Assembly (NCBI GenBank): GCA_009786445.1
Contig: WQTE01000017.1
Location: 7 to 35,816 of the forward strand
DNA from: Oscillospiraceae bacterium
Lineage (GTDB): Bacteria; Bacillota; Clostridia; Oscillospirales; Oscillospiraceae
Direction of reading: 5' to 3'
Length of the DNA stretch: 35,810 bases
Positions 24,107-32,054 of the stretch are shown in pieces. The notes under the pieces are model-generated. The model saw only the letters and a program-made list of their open reading frames with translations. It was not told where the DNA came from and did not search any database. Position 1 is the first letter of the stretch; each line of letters begins with the position of its first letter. The translations under genes and the position numbers were made by a program.

Positions 24107-26116
24107 TTACGAAACATCTGCGAAGTCTAGGTACTTGTGTCCGTTTTCTGATATGAAGTCTTTTCTTCCGTTTAGGTTGTTACCTAAAAATAGGTCGAAG
24201 GTGTCTGCTGTGATGGTTGCTTCAGCCGGCATTACTTTTACCAGTCGTCTGCTTTCGGGGTTCATTGTTGTTAGCCACATCATTTCGGGGTCGTTTTCAC
24301 CCAATCCCTTAGAGCGGCTGATTGTATATTTTGAACCGCCCAGTTTTTCTATAATCTCGTTTTTCTCCCGGTCGGAGTACGCAAAGTAAGCTTTGCCCTT
24401 ACAGCCTATTTCATAGAGAGGGGATTCGGCTATGTATATGTAGCCTTCTTCTATCAATGTTGGCACCAAGCGATATAGCATTGTTAAAATCAGTGTGCGG
24501 ATTTGAAATCCGTCATAGTCTGCATCGGTGCAGATTATGACTTTGTTCCAGCGCAGTGAATCGAGGTCAAATGCGCTCAGGTCTCTTGTGTGCTTGTTTT
24601 GTATCTCCACTCCGCATCCCAAAACTCTTATTATATCAGTTATTATGTCATTTGCGAAGATTTTTCCGTAATCCGCTTTCAGACAGTTTAGTATTTTTCC
24701 GCGCACCGGGATAACGCCTTGAAACTCGGCATCTCTGCTGAGCTTACACGCTCCCAGCGCTGAGTCTCCCTCCACTATGTATATCTCGCGTTTTTCGATG
24801 TCTTTGCTTCTGCAATCTACGAATTTTTGTACACGGCTTGATATGTCGATGCCGCCTGAGAGTTTCTTTTTGATGTTCAAACGTGTTTTCTCCGCAGTTT
24901 CGCGACTGCGCTTGTTTATAAGGATTTGCTCAGCTATTTTGTCGGCTTCAGCTTTGTTTTCTATGAAATATACTTCAAGCCTGCTTCTTAAAAATTCGGT
25001 CATCGCCTCTTGTACGAATTTGTTTGTGATGGCTTTTTTTGTTTGGTTTTCAAATGATGTCTGGGTTGAAAAACAGTTTGTCACCAGCACAAGGCAATCT
25101 TGTATGTCGGCAAATGTTATTTTGCTTTCGTTACCTTTGTATTTGTTTGTTTTTCTGAGATAGGCATCTATTTCGGCAACGAATGCGCTTCTTGTTGCTT
25201 TTTCGGGTGAGCCGCCGTGCTCCAGCCATGATGAGTTGTGGTAGTATTCGATGACACTGACTTTGTTTGAAAAGCAAAACGCCGCAGAGAGTTTTACTTT
25301 GTATTCGGGCATATCTGCTCTGTCCCTGCCTTTACGCTCTGCTTCAAAGAAAACGGGCGAGGTAATGCTTTCTTCCCCTGAAAGTTCTTTTACATAGTCG
25401 AGTATTCCGTCTTTGTATAAAAATTCCGTAGTCTCGAACCTGCCGCCTACCTGATTTTTAAACTTAAATGTGACCCCGGCGTTGACTACTGCTTGTCTTT
25501 TCAGAGTTTCCAGAAAATATGTGGGTGGTACTGCTATGTCAGTGAATACATCTAGGTCGGGTTTCCACTTTATTATTGTACCTGTGCGTTTTTCTGTGTA
25601 GGGCTCGTGTTTTAGTTCTTCGCCTTTTTCGCCTAAAACCTCGCCTTTTTCAAAGCGCAAGCCATATTTTTTCCCATCGCGGAATATTGTCACGTCCATA
25701 AATTCGGAGGAGTACTGTGTGGCACAAGAGCCAAGTCCGTTTAGCCCGAGTGAGAATTCGTAGTTGCTCCCCTCGTTGTTGCGGTACTTCGCTCCCGCGT
25801 ATAGCTCGCAAAATACCAGCTCCCAGTTGAACATATTTTCATTTGGGTTCCAGTCAACGGGGCAACCACGCGCAAAGTCTTCGACTTCAAAGGTGTTGTC
25901 TTCAAAGCGAGTGACTATTATTTGTTTACCATAGCCTTCGCGGGCTTCGTCTATCGAGTTTGAGAGTATTTCAAAAATTGCGTGCTGGCAACCTTCTATA
26001 CCGTCCGAGCCAAATATTACCCCCGGACGCTTTCTGACCCTATCTGCACCTTTTAGCGCACTGATAGAATCGTTGCCATACTCTCCGTTTTGAACTTGCC
26101 TGTCTGTTTTGCTCAT
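24107..26116 (-). CDS. DNA topoisomerase (ATP-hydrolysing) subunit B, ParE/GyrB-like
   Basis: The 669-residue ATPase subunit starts MSKTDRQVQNGEYGNDSISA; an in-frame ATG at 26149 gives MVIFIDRASLT as an alternative. The GHKL fold shows FEILSNSIDEA for the ATP Glu/Asn, a divergent D-loop EDFARGCPVD (normally DNGRGIPV), and LGLNGLGSCATQYSS instead of GLHGVGASVVNALS. The TOPRIM domain has EGDSALGACKLSRD and ICTDADYDGFQIRTL, with the acidic residues kept but the flanking ones altered. RSKGLGENDPEMMW near the end is the family C-terminal motif. It belongs to a divergent Clostridia lineage of type II topoisomerase, not standard GyrB. The promoter is at 26200-26228. The first gene of the long minus-strand run. 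Confidence 0.93.
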   Translation of the reverse strand: MSKTDRQVQNGEYGNDSISALKGADRVRKRPGVIFGSDGIEGCQHAIFEILSNSIDEAREGYGKQIIVTRFEDNTFEVEDFARGCPVDWNPNENMFNWELVFCELYAGAKYRNNEGSNYEFSLGLNGLGSCATQYSSEFMDVTIFRDGKKYGLRFEKGEVLGEKGEELKHEPYTEKRTGTIIKWKPDLDVFTDIAVPPTYFLETLKRQAVVNAGVTFKFKNQVGGRFETTEFLYKDGILDYVKELSGEESITSPVFFEAERKGRDRADMPEYKVKLSAAFCFSNKVSVIEYYHNSSWLEHGGSPEKATRSAFVAEIDAYLRKTNKYKGNESKITFADIQDCLVLVTNCFSTQTSFENQTKKAITNKFVQEAMTEFLRSRLEVYFIENKAEADKIAEQILINKRSRETAEKTRLNIKKKLSGGIDISSRVQKFVDCRSKDIEKREIYIVEGDSALGACKLSRDAEFQGVIPVRGKILNCLKADYGKIFANDIITDIIRVLGCGVEIQNKHTRDLSAFDLDSLRWNKVIICTDADYDGFQIRTLILTMLYRLVPTLIEEGYIYIAESPLYEIGCKGKAYFAYSDREKNEIIEKLGGSKYTISRSKGLGENDPEMMWLTTMNPESRRLVKVMPAEATITADTFDLFLGNNLNGRKDFISENGHKYLDFADVS

Positions 26117-26199
26117 GGTTAAACTTGCCCTATCTATAAAAATCACCATATACCAGCAGTATTTCCCATTATCTGCGAGGCCGGTGGTGTGCGACATAC

Positions 26200-26228
26200 A
26201 TTATATAGTATAAAGAGTGATATTGCAA
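26200..26228 (-). promoter_or_regulatory. Promoter of the topoisomerase B/A operon
   Basis: On the minus strand TTGCAA (26223-26228), a 17-nt spacer and a perfect TATAAT (26200-26205). The predicted leader to the ATG at 26116 is about 75 nt. The long ORF start at 26197 lies almost at the transcription start and is therefore unlikely. Confidence 0.65.
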
Positions 26229-26357
26229 GGTTTATCTACGTAGCACAAGGGGAGAGAAGGGGATGGCTCCATCATCTGTTAGGCTGTGACTTGCAACATA
26301 CTATAGTATAATTATCGTTGTTGCTCATAAAATGTATAGGTATTTCACGAAAAGGTA

Positions 26358-26366
26358 TGCTATAAT
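26358..26366 (+). promoter_or_regulatory. Extended -10 promoter of the small antitoxin-like gene
   Basis: TG-C-TATAAT (26358-26366) is an extended -10 with no clear -35 at 17 nt. The ATG at 26409 lies 43 nt downstream of the -10 box. Confidence 0.5.
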
Positions 26367-26408
26367 GTATGTGGGGGAAAGAACAATGGCAATATGAGGT
26401 GCAAAATT

Positions 26409-26636
26409 ATGGAAGATAATTATGATTTTTCTAATGCAATAAGGAATCCCTTTGCAGGGAGAGAGAAGGGAAAGTTTAATGTTACAATCCATATGAGCGG
26501 TTCTGAAATAAAAGAACCCTCAAGTCAAGGAGCAACAATAAACATCACCACTCTTACTGCTCCACCGAAACCAGACGAGGCAGATCGTGTCGCCGAGTCG
26601 TCTGCTGTTAGATACACAAAAAAGGGAAGCAACTAG
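26409..26636 (+). CDS. Small protein with BrnA-antitoxin-like N-terminus, unknown function
   Basis: The ATG at 26409 lies 7 nt after GAGGTG and gives 75 residues; an ATG 15 nt upstream has no RBS. The start EDNYDFSNAIRNPFAGREKG resembles the 'YDFS.a.kNPy' opening of small BrnA/CopG-type antitoxins, followed by a basic patch and KFNVTIHMSG. After residue 35 the sequence is Ser/Thr/Pro-rich and lacks the helices of a ribbon-helix-helix. No toxin gene is adjacent: the next gene is convergent GH8. It could be a stranded antitoxin remnant or an unrelated small protein that shares the N-terminal motif. Real translation is likely given the promoter and RBS. Confidence 0.55.
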   Translation: MEDNYDFSNAIRNPFAGREKGKFNVTIHMSGSEIKEPSSQGATINITTLTAPPKPDEADRVAESSAVRYTKKGSN

Positions 26637-26651
26637 CTGTCCCTTCAGATT

Positions 26652-27788
26652 CTAGTATATTCTATATCGCCCTGCGAGTGCTAGTAGTGAGAAGAAGTAC
26701 AGTAGGTTATCGTAGTACCTCCTTCGGTCTGTCCGTAGTTTTAGGCTCCAGAACAGCCGCACAAACTTTTCGCGCAATTCCCCATCGGAAGCCAGCGACG
26801 ATGCGCAAGTTGTTGCACGGAGTCCCAGCGGATGAAGCATCCCCGACCCCATTGCATCAGGCTCCTTTTTTTGAGGGAGGAGCACCTCGCCATTTACTGA
26901 GTAAACATGGTCGAACTTCGACTCGTCCTCGAAAAACCGCTGTATTGAGGCAGCTTGACTCTGCTGCCACGGGTCTTTTTTGAACCACACCCAATCAAGC
27001 GCGATATTCAGTGCAGTGCGATACGCATCCGAGAAAAAGCAACTACTATACTCGTGCCGAACCATTGGCGTACCGTCATAGTGTGATTGATTCGGATTTA
27101 ACCCCGTTTCCGCATTGCACGCCTTGTGCAGAAACTCACGAGACAACCTTGCGGCATCAAGGAAAAATTCCTTGTCCTCCGGATTGCCGTACTCGGCAAA
27201 TAATTCATAAAAATGCGGCAGATGATATGACGGGTCGGTGAAGTCACAGTTTGGGATGAAGCGTATCAACTTCGTTTCCGGGTCAAACATAGGGTCTACA
27301 GGTTTGTGAACCATGTGGTGTAACATTTCACGAGCTTCTTTTGTGTAGTTAAAAATTCCATTGCCGTCGCCCCAACGCCGTCCGGCAAATAGAAGTGACA
27401 TTGCAAAGAATTCTTCACCGTCAGGAGCCGGACCTTCGGAATTTCGAGTGCCGTCTGTTTTATTCGTCCATCCGAAATATCCCGTATAATCGCCGCTGTC
27501 GAGATACATATACTTTTTTGTCCACGCCCAAATGCGGTCAAAGATGTCTTTGCGATCCATTTGTACGGCAATCATCATACCGTAGCTCTGACCTTCAGTG
27601 CGAACATCGTCATTGCCCGTGTCAACCATGTAGCCTGTATCATCGTCATTTTCAAAATATATGCGTTCACCGTCACGGAAAAATATACGCTCAAACGCAT
27701 CAGATATTTTCTTGTCGATTTCATCCTGAGAATACCCAAACTCTGCAAGAGCATTTGCATATTCTCCGGTCTTGTATGACCTATGCAT
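26652..27788 (-). CDS. Glycoside hydrolase family 8, reducing-end xylose-releasing exo-oligoxylanase-like
   Basis: The 378-residue protein has no signal peptide, so it should act on imported oligosaccharides. DVRTEGQSYGMMIAVQ (Glu65) is the GH8 acid-catalyst segment, close to the Rex enzymes of Bacillus (catalytic Glu70). WTNKTDGTRNSEGPAPDGEEFFAMSLLFA near residue 110 and the Arg/Asp-rich LNIALDWVWFKKDPW near residue 255 complete the family pattern. In GH8, Rex-type enzymes release xylose from the reducing end of xylo-oligosaccharides. The ATG at 27788 follows GGAGG by 8 nt; a TTG upstream is less likely. Promoter at 27819-27847. No transporter is adjacent. Confidence 0.9.
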   Translation of the reverse strand: MHRSYKTGEYANALAEFGYSQDEIDKKISDAFERIFFRDGERIYFENDDDTGYMVDTGNDDVRTEGQSYGMMIAVQMDRKDIFDRIWAWTKKYMYLDSGDYTGYFGWTNKTDGTRNSEGPAPDGEEFFAMSLLFAGRRWGDGNGIFNYTKEAREMLHHMVHKPVDPMFDPETKLIRFIPNCDFTDPSYHLPHFYELFAEYGNPEDKEFFLDAARLSREFLHKACNAETGLNPNQSHYDGTPMVRHEYSSCFFSDAYRTALNIALDWVWFKKDPWQQSQAASIQRFFEDESKFDHVYSVNGEVLLPQKKEPDAMGSGMLHPLGLRATTCASSLASDGELREKFVRLFWSLKLRTDRRRYYDNLLYFFSLLALAGRYRIY

Positions 27789-27818
27789 TACAAAATCCTC
27801 CAATTGATGTTTGCTAAG

Positions 27819-27847
27819 ATTATATACAGCATGATTGTAATTTACAA
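27819..27847 (-). promoter_or_regulatory. Promoter of the GH8 gene
   Basis: On the minus strand TTGTAA (27842-27847), a 17-nt spacer and TATAAT (27819-27824), about 30 nt from the start. The remaining gap to 28006 holds only a weak GGAACCGTTCC palindrome (27970-27982) and nothing else I can support. Confidence 0.65.
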
Positions 27848-28006
27848 CATAAACATTGCATACTCATATTTCAGGCATATTTCATCACTTTTTCATTTTA
27901 GGACACAAATAAAATACGATAAGAAACGGCTCTATGTCACACTTTCGGATGCAGTCTCTCCGATGCAACAAGGAACCGTTCCCTGACATATTTTCAGCTT
28001 TAATTT

Positions 28007-29812
28007 TTAGTATTTTCCGAAATCGAAATCATCTGTAGAGTGGGTGGATTGCGATGCACTTTCCGCTATAACTTCTGTCTCTTGCGCTACTTTCGGTGCA
28101 CTCGGCAGACTCTTAAAGCTGCTTGTGCTCTTTAGCTTAAATTGTGCTATGAGCTGTTGCAACATATCGGACTGCCCGCTCATTTGCTGTGATGCCGCAG
28201 AGCTTTCTTGTGCCGTCGCGCTGTTTTGCTGAACTACTTGCGCAACTTGGTCAATACCTGTGTTGACTTGTGAAATACCCTGTGACTGTGCTTCAGATGC
28301 CTCGGCAATTTCTGTTATAAGCTTGCTTGATTCGCTTATGCCGGAAACAATCTCTGAGAGGCTATCGGCCGTCTCGCTCGCAATACGTGAACCAAGTTCT
28401 GCTTTTTCCATAGAGTTTTGAATCATCGTGCCTGTATCTTTTGCAGCTTCCGCACTCTTAGAGGCTAGGTTACGCACTTCCTCTGCAACGACAGCAAAAC
28501 CTTTACCGTGTTGCCCTGCACGCGCGGCTTCAACTGCTGCGTTGAGTGCGAGGATATTTGTTTGAAATGCGATGTCGTCGATTGTTTTGATTATTTTGCT
28601 TATGTTCTTGCTCGCTTCGTTTATCTCGCTCACGGCAGTAATCATTTCGCCCATCTGGCGGCTGCCCTTTTCTGCGTTTTCTCTGATTGCGGTAGACATT
28701 TGAGCAGTCCTTCCTGCGGTAGTGGCGTTTTCCTTAGTTCTCTCGGCTATCTCTGAGATAGATGCGGAAAGTTGCTCAACAGAAGCAGCTTGCTGGGTGC
28801 TTCCCTGTGCGAGAGCTTGTGCGCCGTTGGCGATTTGTTTTGAGCCGGCACTGACTTGACCTGATGCGGTGTTAATTTCGGAGAACATCGAGTTGAGGTT
28901 TTCAACAACCTTTGTGAGAGTTTTGCCTATCTTGTCGTCAGATGATAAGAGACTAATCTCGATGGTCAAATCGCCGTTTGCAACTTTTTCGAGGTTGTCC
29001 ATTTCTCTGTTGATTTCATGGACAAATTTTGCCGTAGCATCGAGGCACTGTCCTAACTCATCTTTGCTTTGCGAATAACTTTTAACGGCTTTTGCTTCTT
29101 CTGCATTAAACTCTATGTCACCCGTTGCGGCGGCTTTCTTCATAAAGCCTGTCATGGCAATAAGCGGCTTGCTGATAAGCTTTGAAATATAAACAGCTAT
29201 TACCATTGCAAGCAACATAACAGCTGCGATGATAACTATATTTATTATCAGAAGAGTTGAAAATGTCGTAGCATTAGACTCAGCCGTAAGTGTCGCCTGA
29301 TCCAAACGTAAGGCAAGAAGCTTAGTGAGGTTATCTGCAACAGTATCGGCATAGCCGCCTATTTCGTTGAGTAGTGTCATGAGGAAAGCTTGGTTTTGAA
29401 GAACTCTTGCGGAACTAATAATATGGTCCATTCCCTCCATGAAGCGCTCTGCATAATCCATTGACTCGTAAAATAATCGCCTACCCTCTTCCGAAGCCAG
29501 AGTTGGCTCATAAAGTGCCATACTTTCAGTAAATCGCCTGTAACGCTCCTCTACATCGCTCTGTACACCGTCAAGTGCATCCGAATTTCCGGCTACGAGG
29601 ATGGCGTTGCGAACTTGGACACGCAAACGCTGAAAGTATTCAACAGCATACGCGAGGTCACCAAGCGGCCTTGTTTGCTGCGCATACATCGTATTACTAC
29701 CGACGTTGATATCCCACATCCCAAAAATGCCAATAGCACCTACAGCCGCTGTGAATACAACAACAATAAGGAAACTTACTATCAATTTCATAGAAACTTT
29801 CATATTTTTCAT
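28007..29812 (-). CDS. Methyl-accepting chemotaxis protein with extracytoplasmic four-helix type sensor
   Basis: The 601-residue receptor starts [15 protein letters not shown] with AAGGGG 8 nt before; an upstream ATG has no RBS. TM1 is near 10-31, the extracytoplasmic sensor near 32-184 (helical, 4HB-like, with [17 protein letters not shown]), and TM2 near 185-209. HAMP is short and atypical ([20 protein letters not shown]), and the signalling hairpin has the tip [38 protein letters not shown]. The C-terminus ends [20 protein letters not shown]. The signalling half is almost identical to the divergent receptor at 30131-31915. It works in the inner membrane with CheA/CheW, none of which is in the window. 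The FGKY end may be a methyltransferase tether, by analogy. Confidence 0.95.
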   Translation of the reverse strand: MKNMKVSMKLIVSFLIVVVFTAAVGAIGIFGMWDINVGSNTMYAQQTRPLGDLAYAVEYFQRLRVQVRNAILVAGNSDALDGVQSDVEERYRRFTESMALYEPTLASEEGRRLFYESMDYAERFMEGMDHIISSARVLQNQAFLMTLLNEIGGYADTVADNLTKLLALRLDQATLTAESNATTFSTLLIINIVIIAAVMLLAMVIAVYISKLISKPLIAMTGFMKKAAATGDIEFNAEEAKAVKSYSQSKDELGQCLDATAKFVHEINREMDNLEKVANGDLTIEISLLSSDDKIGKTLTKVVENLNSMFSEINTASGQVSAGSKQIANGAQALAQGSTQQAASVEQLSASISEIAERTKENATTAGRTAQMSTAIRENAEKGSRQMGEMITAVSEINEASKNISKIIKTIDDIAFQTNILALNAAVEAARAGQHGKGFAVVAEEVRNLASKSAEAAKDTGTMIQNSMEKAELGSRIASETADSLSEIVSGISESSKLITEIAEASEAQSQGISQVNTGIDQVAQVVQQNSATAQESSAASQQMSGQSDMLQQLIAQFKLKSTSSFKSLPSAPKVAQETEVIAESASQSTHSTDDFDFGKY

Positions 29813-29877
29813 CGACAAAACCCCTTCACTATAAAACAAAAAATTTTTATGCACACTGTGGTTAATTTGCTAAAAAA

Positions 29878-29906
29878 ATGGTAGCACAGTTCTCTTAAAA
29901 TTTCAA
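29878..29906 (-). promoter_or_regulatory. Promoter of the minus-strand chemoreceptor
   Basis: On the minus strand TTGAAA (29901-29906), a 17-nt spacer and TACCAT (29878-29883). It is of sigma-A type; no sigma-28 (TAAA...CCGATA) motif is visible, so these receptors are not clearly in the flagellar regulon. The divergent gap (29813-30130) is very A+T-rich from 29990 to 30060. Confidence 0.5.
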
Positions 29907-30051
29907 GCACTTTATTTGCATAATTTCCATATAATTCTATCTATCTCAAGGTTCATCTATGCACCCAATTTCATAGACATTTAACGTTTTGTATGACTAT
30001 ATTTTTATAGTTTTTATTTTAGTTTTATTTTTAATTTTATTATCGTTTTGT

Positions 30052-30080
30052 TTGCATTTACCTTCTATCTGTGGTAACAT
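30052..30080 (+). promoter_or_regulatory. Promoter of the plus-strand CZB chemoreceptor
   Basis: TTGCAT (30052-30057), a 17-nt spacer and TAACAT (30075-30080), about 50 nt before the ATG. Confidence 0.5.
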
Positions 30081-30090
30081 AGCTCTATTG

Positions 30091-30104
30091 TGATAAAGTT
30101 ATCA
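30091..30104. promoter_or_regulatory. Palindrome TGATAAAGTTATCA, candidate operator
   Basis: TGATAA-AG-TTATCA is a perfect inverted repeat just downstream of the predicted transcription start of the CZB receptor gene, a usual place for a repressor site. It has no counterpart before the other receptor. Confidence 0.4.
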
Positions 30105-30130
30105 TAAAATTTGGAGAGGTGTTATTAAGT

Positions 30131-31915
30131 ATGAAGTTAAAAATCAGAACAAAAATTATTGGTGGATTCCTCTGTGTGTTCCTATTGGCTGTGGCACTTG
30201 GAATATTCGGGTTTGTTACCATTTCGCAGATTGACAGTATGCAGCAGGACGTGCTGTTACTTACGGAACTCAACGACACGGCTATTTCTCTTGTTACTGC
30301 GCACCACGTTTGGGTCTATCGTTTGGCGTATGCGTTTTTGTACGACACGGAGTTTCCGGGTGGTCTTAACCCACACACATGTATATATGGCAACTGGCTT
30401 GCAGGAGACAAGCCTCACATGATTGATGATGCGACACTTATGCAGCTTATAGACGATGTTTTTCAGCCCCACTATGACTTGCATGTTCAAGGTGCAGAGG
30501 CTCTTCGTCTAAGAGAAGAAGGAAATATGGAAGAAGCTCTGGCACTATTATCCGATGTAGTGTTCCCCGCAGGAGCGGAGTCTACAGCCAGAATAACCGC
30601 ACTCAGCACCCGTTACGAGGAGCTTAGAGACATTCAACTTGAAAACTTGAGTGCCTTTGTAGGAAACTCTATTTGGGTTATCATTATCATTTTCGCAGTA
30701 GCGTTGGTCGTATTTGTTCTTCTAAGTTTACTTATCACGGGCAACATACTAAAGCCTCTAAGAACATTCTCATCATGGTTGAACCATGCCGGCAGCACAG
30801 GCGATATCAGTATGTCGGCTGAATATCACCGTGATATGGAGGAATTGGGTTCTATTGACGATGAGTTTGGGCAAACATTCAAATACACAGGAAAACTTAT
30901 GGATCATATCACCCGCATGACTGATGAACTCAAACTTCTCGCAAAAGGTGATTTGTCCCGTGATATTGACATACTCTCCGAAAACGACACTATGGGAATC
31001 GCGCTGACTCGCATGACCGACAGCATGAACGAAATGTTTAGAGATATCCAAAAAACCACCTCCCAGGTCGCCGCAGGTTCAAAGCAAATCGCAGACGGCG
31101 CACAAGCACTGGCACAGGGCAGCACTCAGCAAGCCTCATCCGTGCAAGAGCTTAGTGTCTCAATTTCCAATATTGCCACAAAAACAAAAGCCAATGCCAC
31201 CACGGCAGGAAGAACTGCTCAAATGTCTACCGCAATCAGAGAAAACGCAGAAAAGGGCAGCCGCCAGATGGATGAAATGATTACCGCCGTGAGCGAGATA
31301 AACGAAGCGAGCAAGAGCATAAGCAATATCATCAAAACAATCGACGACATCGCATTTCAAACAAATATCCTCGCACTCAACGCAGCAGTTGAAGCGGCAC
31401 GTGCAGGGCAGCATGGTAAAGGTTTTGCTGTTGTTGCAGAAGAGGTGCGTAACCTTGCATCTAAGAGTGCTGAAGCTGCAAAAGATACAGGCACGATGAT
31501 TCAAAATTCTATGGAGAAAGCAGAGCTTGGTTCACGCATAGCCAGCGAGACCGCAGAGAGTCTGTCAGAGATTGTTTCCGGTATAAGCGAGTCAAGCAAG
31601 CTCATAACAGAAATCGCAGAGGCATCGGAAGCGCAATCACAGGGCATTTCCGAAGTTAACACCGGTATCGATCAAGTTGCGCAAGTAGTTCAGCAAAACA
31701 GCGCAACAGCAGAGGAAAGCTCGGCTTCATCACAAGAGATGAGCGGTCTGTCCGATGTGTTACAACAGCTAACATCACAATTTAAGCTCAAAAACACAAG
31801 CGGCTTTAAAAGTCTGCCGAGTGCACCAAAAGCAGCGCATGAGCCTGAAGTTACGGCGGAAAATGCATCGCAATCCACCCACTCCACAGATGATTTCGAT
31901 TTTGGAAAATATTAA
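30131..31915 (+). CDS. Methyl-accepting chemotaxis protein with extracytoplasmic zinc-binding (CZB-like) sensor
   Basis: The 594-residue receptor starts [19 protein letters not shown] with AGAGGTG 9 nt before. TM1 is near 8-31 and TM2 near 181-203. The ~150-residue domain between them has His58/His59 in [14 protein letters not shown], Cys84 in CIYGNW, and His114/His118 in [11 protein letters not shown]. This His-x-Cys-xx-Gly-x-Trp-x-His layout is that of the chemoreceptor zinc-binding (CZB) domain, usually placed in the cytoplasm at the C-terminus. Here it would lie outside the membrane. The signalling half and tail ([13 protein letters not shown]) match those of the divergent receptor at about 90%. 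A GGAG/AGAGGTG RBS and an intrinsic terminator at 31939-31969 frame the gene. Confidence 0.93.
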   Translation: MKLKIRTKIIGGFLCVFLLAVALGIFGFVTISQIDSMQQDVLLLTELNDTAISLVTAHHVWVYRLAYAFLYDTEFPGGLNPHTCIYGNWLAGDKPHMIDDATLMQLIDDVFQPHYDLHVQGAEALRLREEGNMEEALALLSDVVFPAGAESTARITALSTRYEELRDIQLENLSAFVGNSIWVIIIIFAVALVVFVLLSLLITGNILKPLRTFSSWLNHAGSTGDISMSAEYHRDMEELGSIDDEFGQTFKYTGKLMDHITRMTDELKLLAKGDLSRDIDILSENDTMGIALTRMTDSMNEMFRDIQKTTSQVAAGSKQIADGAQALAQGSTQQASSVQELSVSISNIATKTKANATTAGRTAQMSTAIRENAEKGSRQMDEMITAVSEINEASKSISNIIKTIDDIAFQTNILALNAAVEAARAGQHGKGFAVVAEEVRNLASKSAEAAKDTGTMIQNSMEKAELGSRIASETAESLSEIVSGISESSKLITEIAEASEAQSQGISEVNTGIDQVAQVVQQNSATAEESSASSQEMSGLSDVLQQLTSQFKLKNTSGFKSLPSAPKAAHEPEVTAENASQSTHSTDDFDFGKY

Positions 31916-31938
31916 ATCAAGAACCTATAACTATGCGA

Positions 31939-31969
31939 GGGGCTGTAGCAATACAGTCCCCTTTTTTTT
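31939..31969 (+). terminator. Intrinsic terminator of the CZB chemoreceptor gene
   Basis: GGGGCTGT (31939-31946) pairs with ACAGTCCCC (31953-31961) with one bulged base, around a loop of 6 nt, followed by eight T (31962-31969). Confidence 0.88.
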
Positions 31970-31970
31970 G

Positions 31971-31999
31971 TTGCTAAGTACGTATTTGACAGGTATAAT
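31971..31999 (+). promoter_or_regulatory. Promoter of glmS
   Basis: TTGCTA (31971-31976), a 17-nt spacer and TATAAT (31994-31999). The TTGACA at 31985 lies only 2 nt before this TATAAT and cannot pair with it. The leader is about 50 nt, too short for a glmS ribozyme. Confidence 0.65.
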
Positions 32000-32054
32000 A
32001 TAAGGTAGGCGCTTGTGTAGTGTCTCAACTAAAAATAAAAAGGAAAAATATTTT

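Noticed and set aside
26116..26160. Fifth copy of the ATGGTCAT start element before topoisomerase B
   Set aside because: ATGGTGATTTTTAT at 26136-26149 is close in sequence, but there is no AAGGA before it, the second ATG is replaced by ATAG, and the real start is probably 33 nt downstream. Could be a decayed copy, but not counted.
27930..27990. Palindrome near GGAACCGTTCC and TATGTCA/TGACATA
   Set aside because: Arms are short (5-7 nt), with no T-run and no second copy in the window; too weak to call a terminator or REP element.
31160..31504. Cys-rich minus-strand ORF (114 residues)
   Set aside because: It is the antisense frame of the conserved chemoreceptor signalling hairpin; a similar shadow ORF appears on the opposite strand of the other receptor (28508-28756).
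32000..32054. glmS ribozyme
   Set aside because: The leader between the promoter and ATG is about 50 nt, too short for the ribozyme core, and no core helices are seen.
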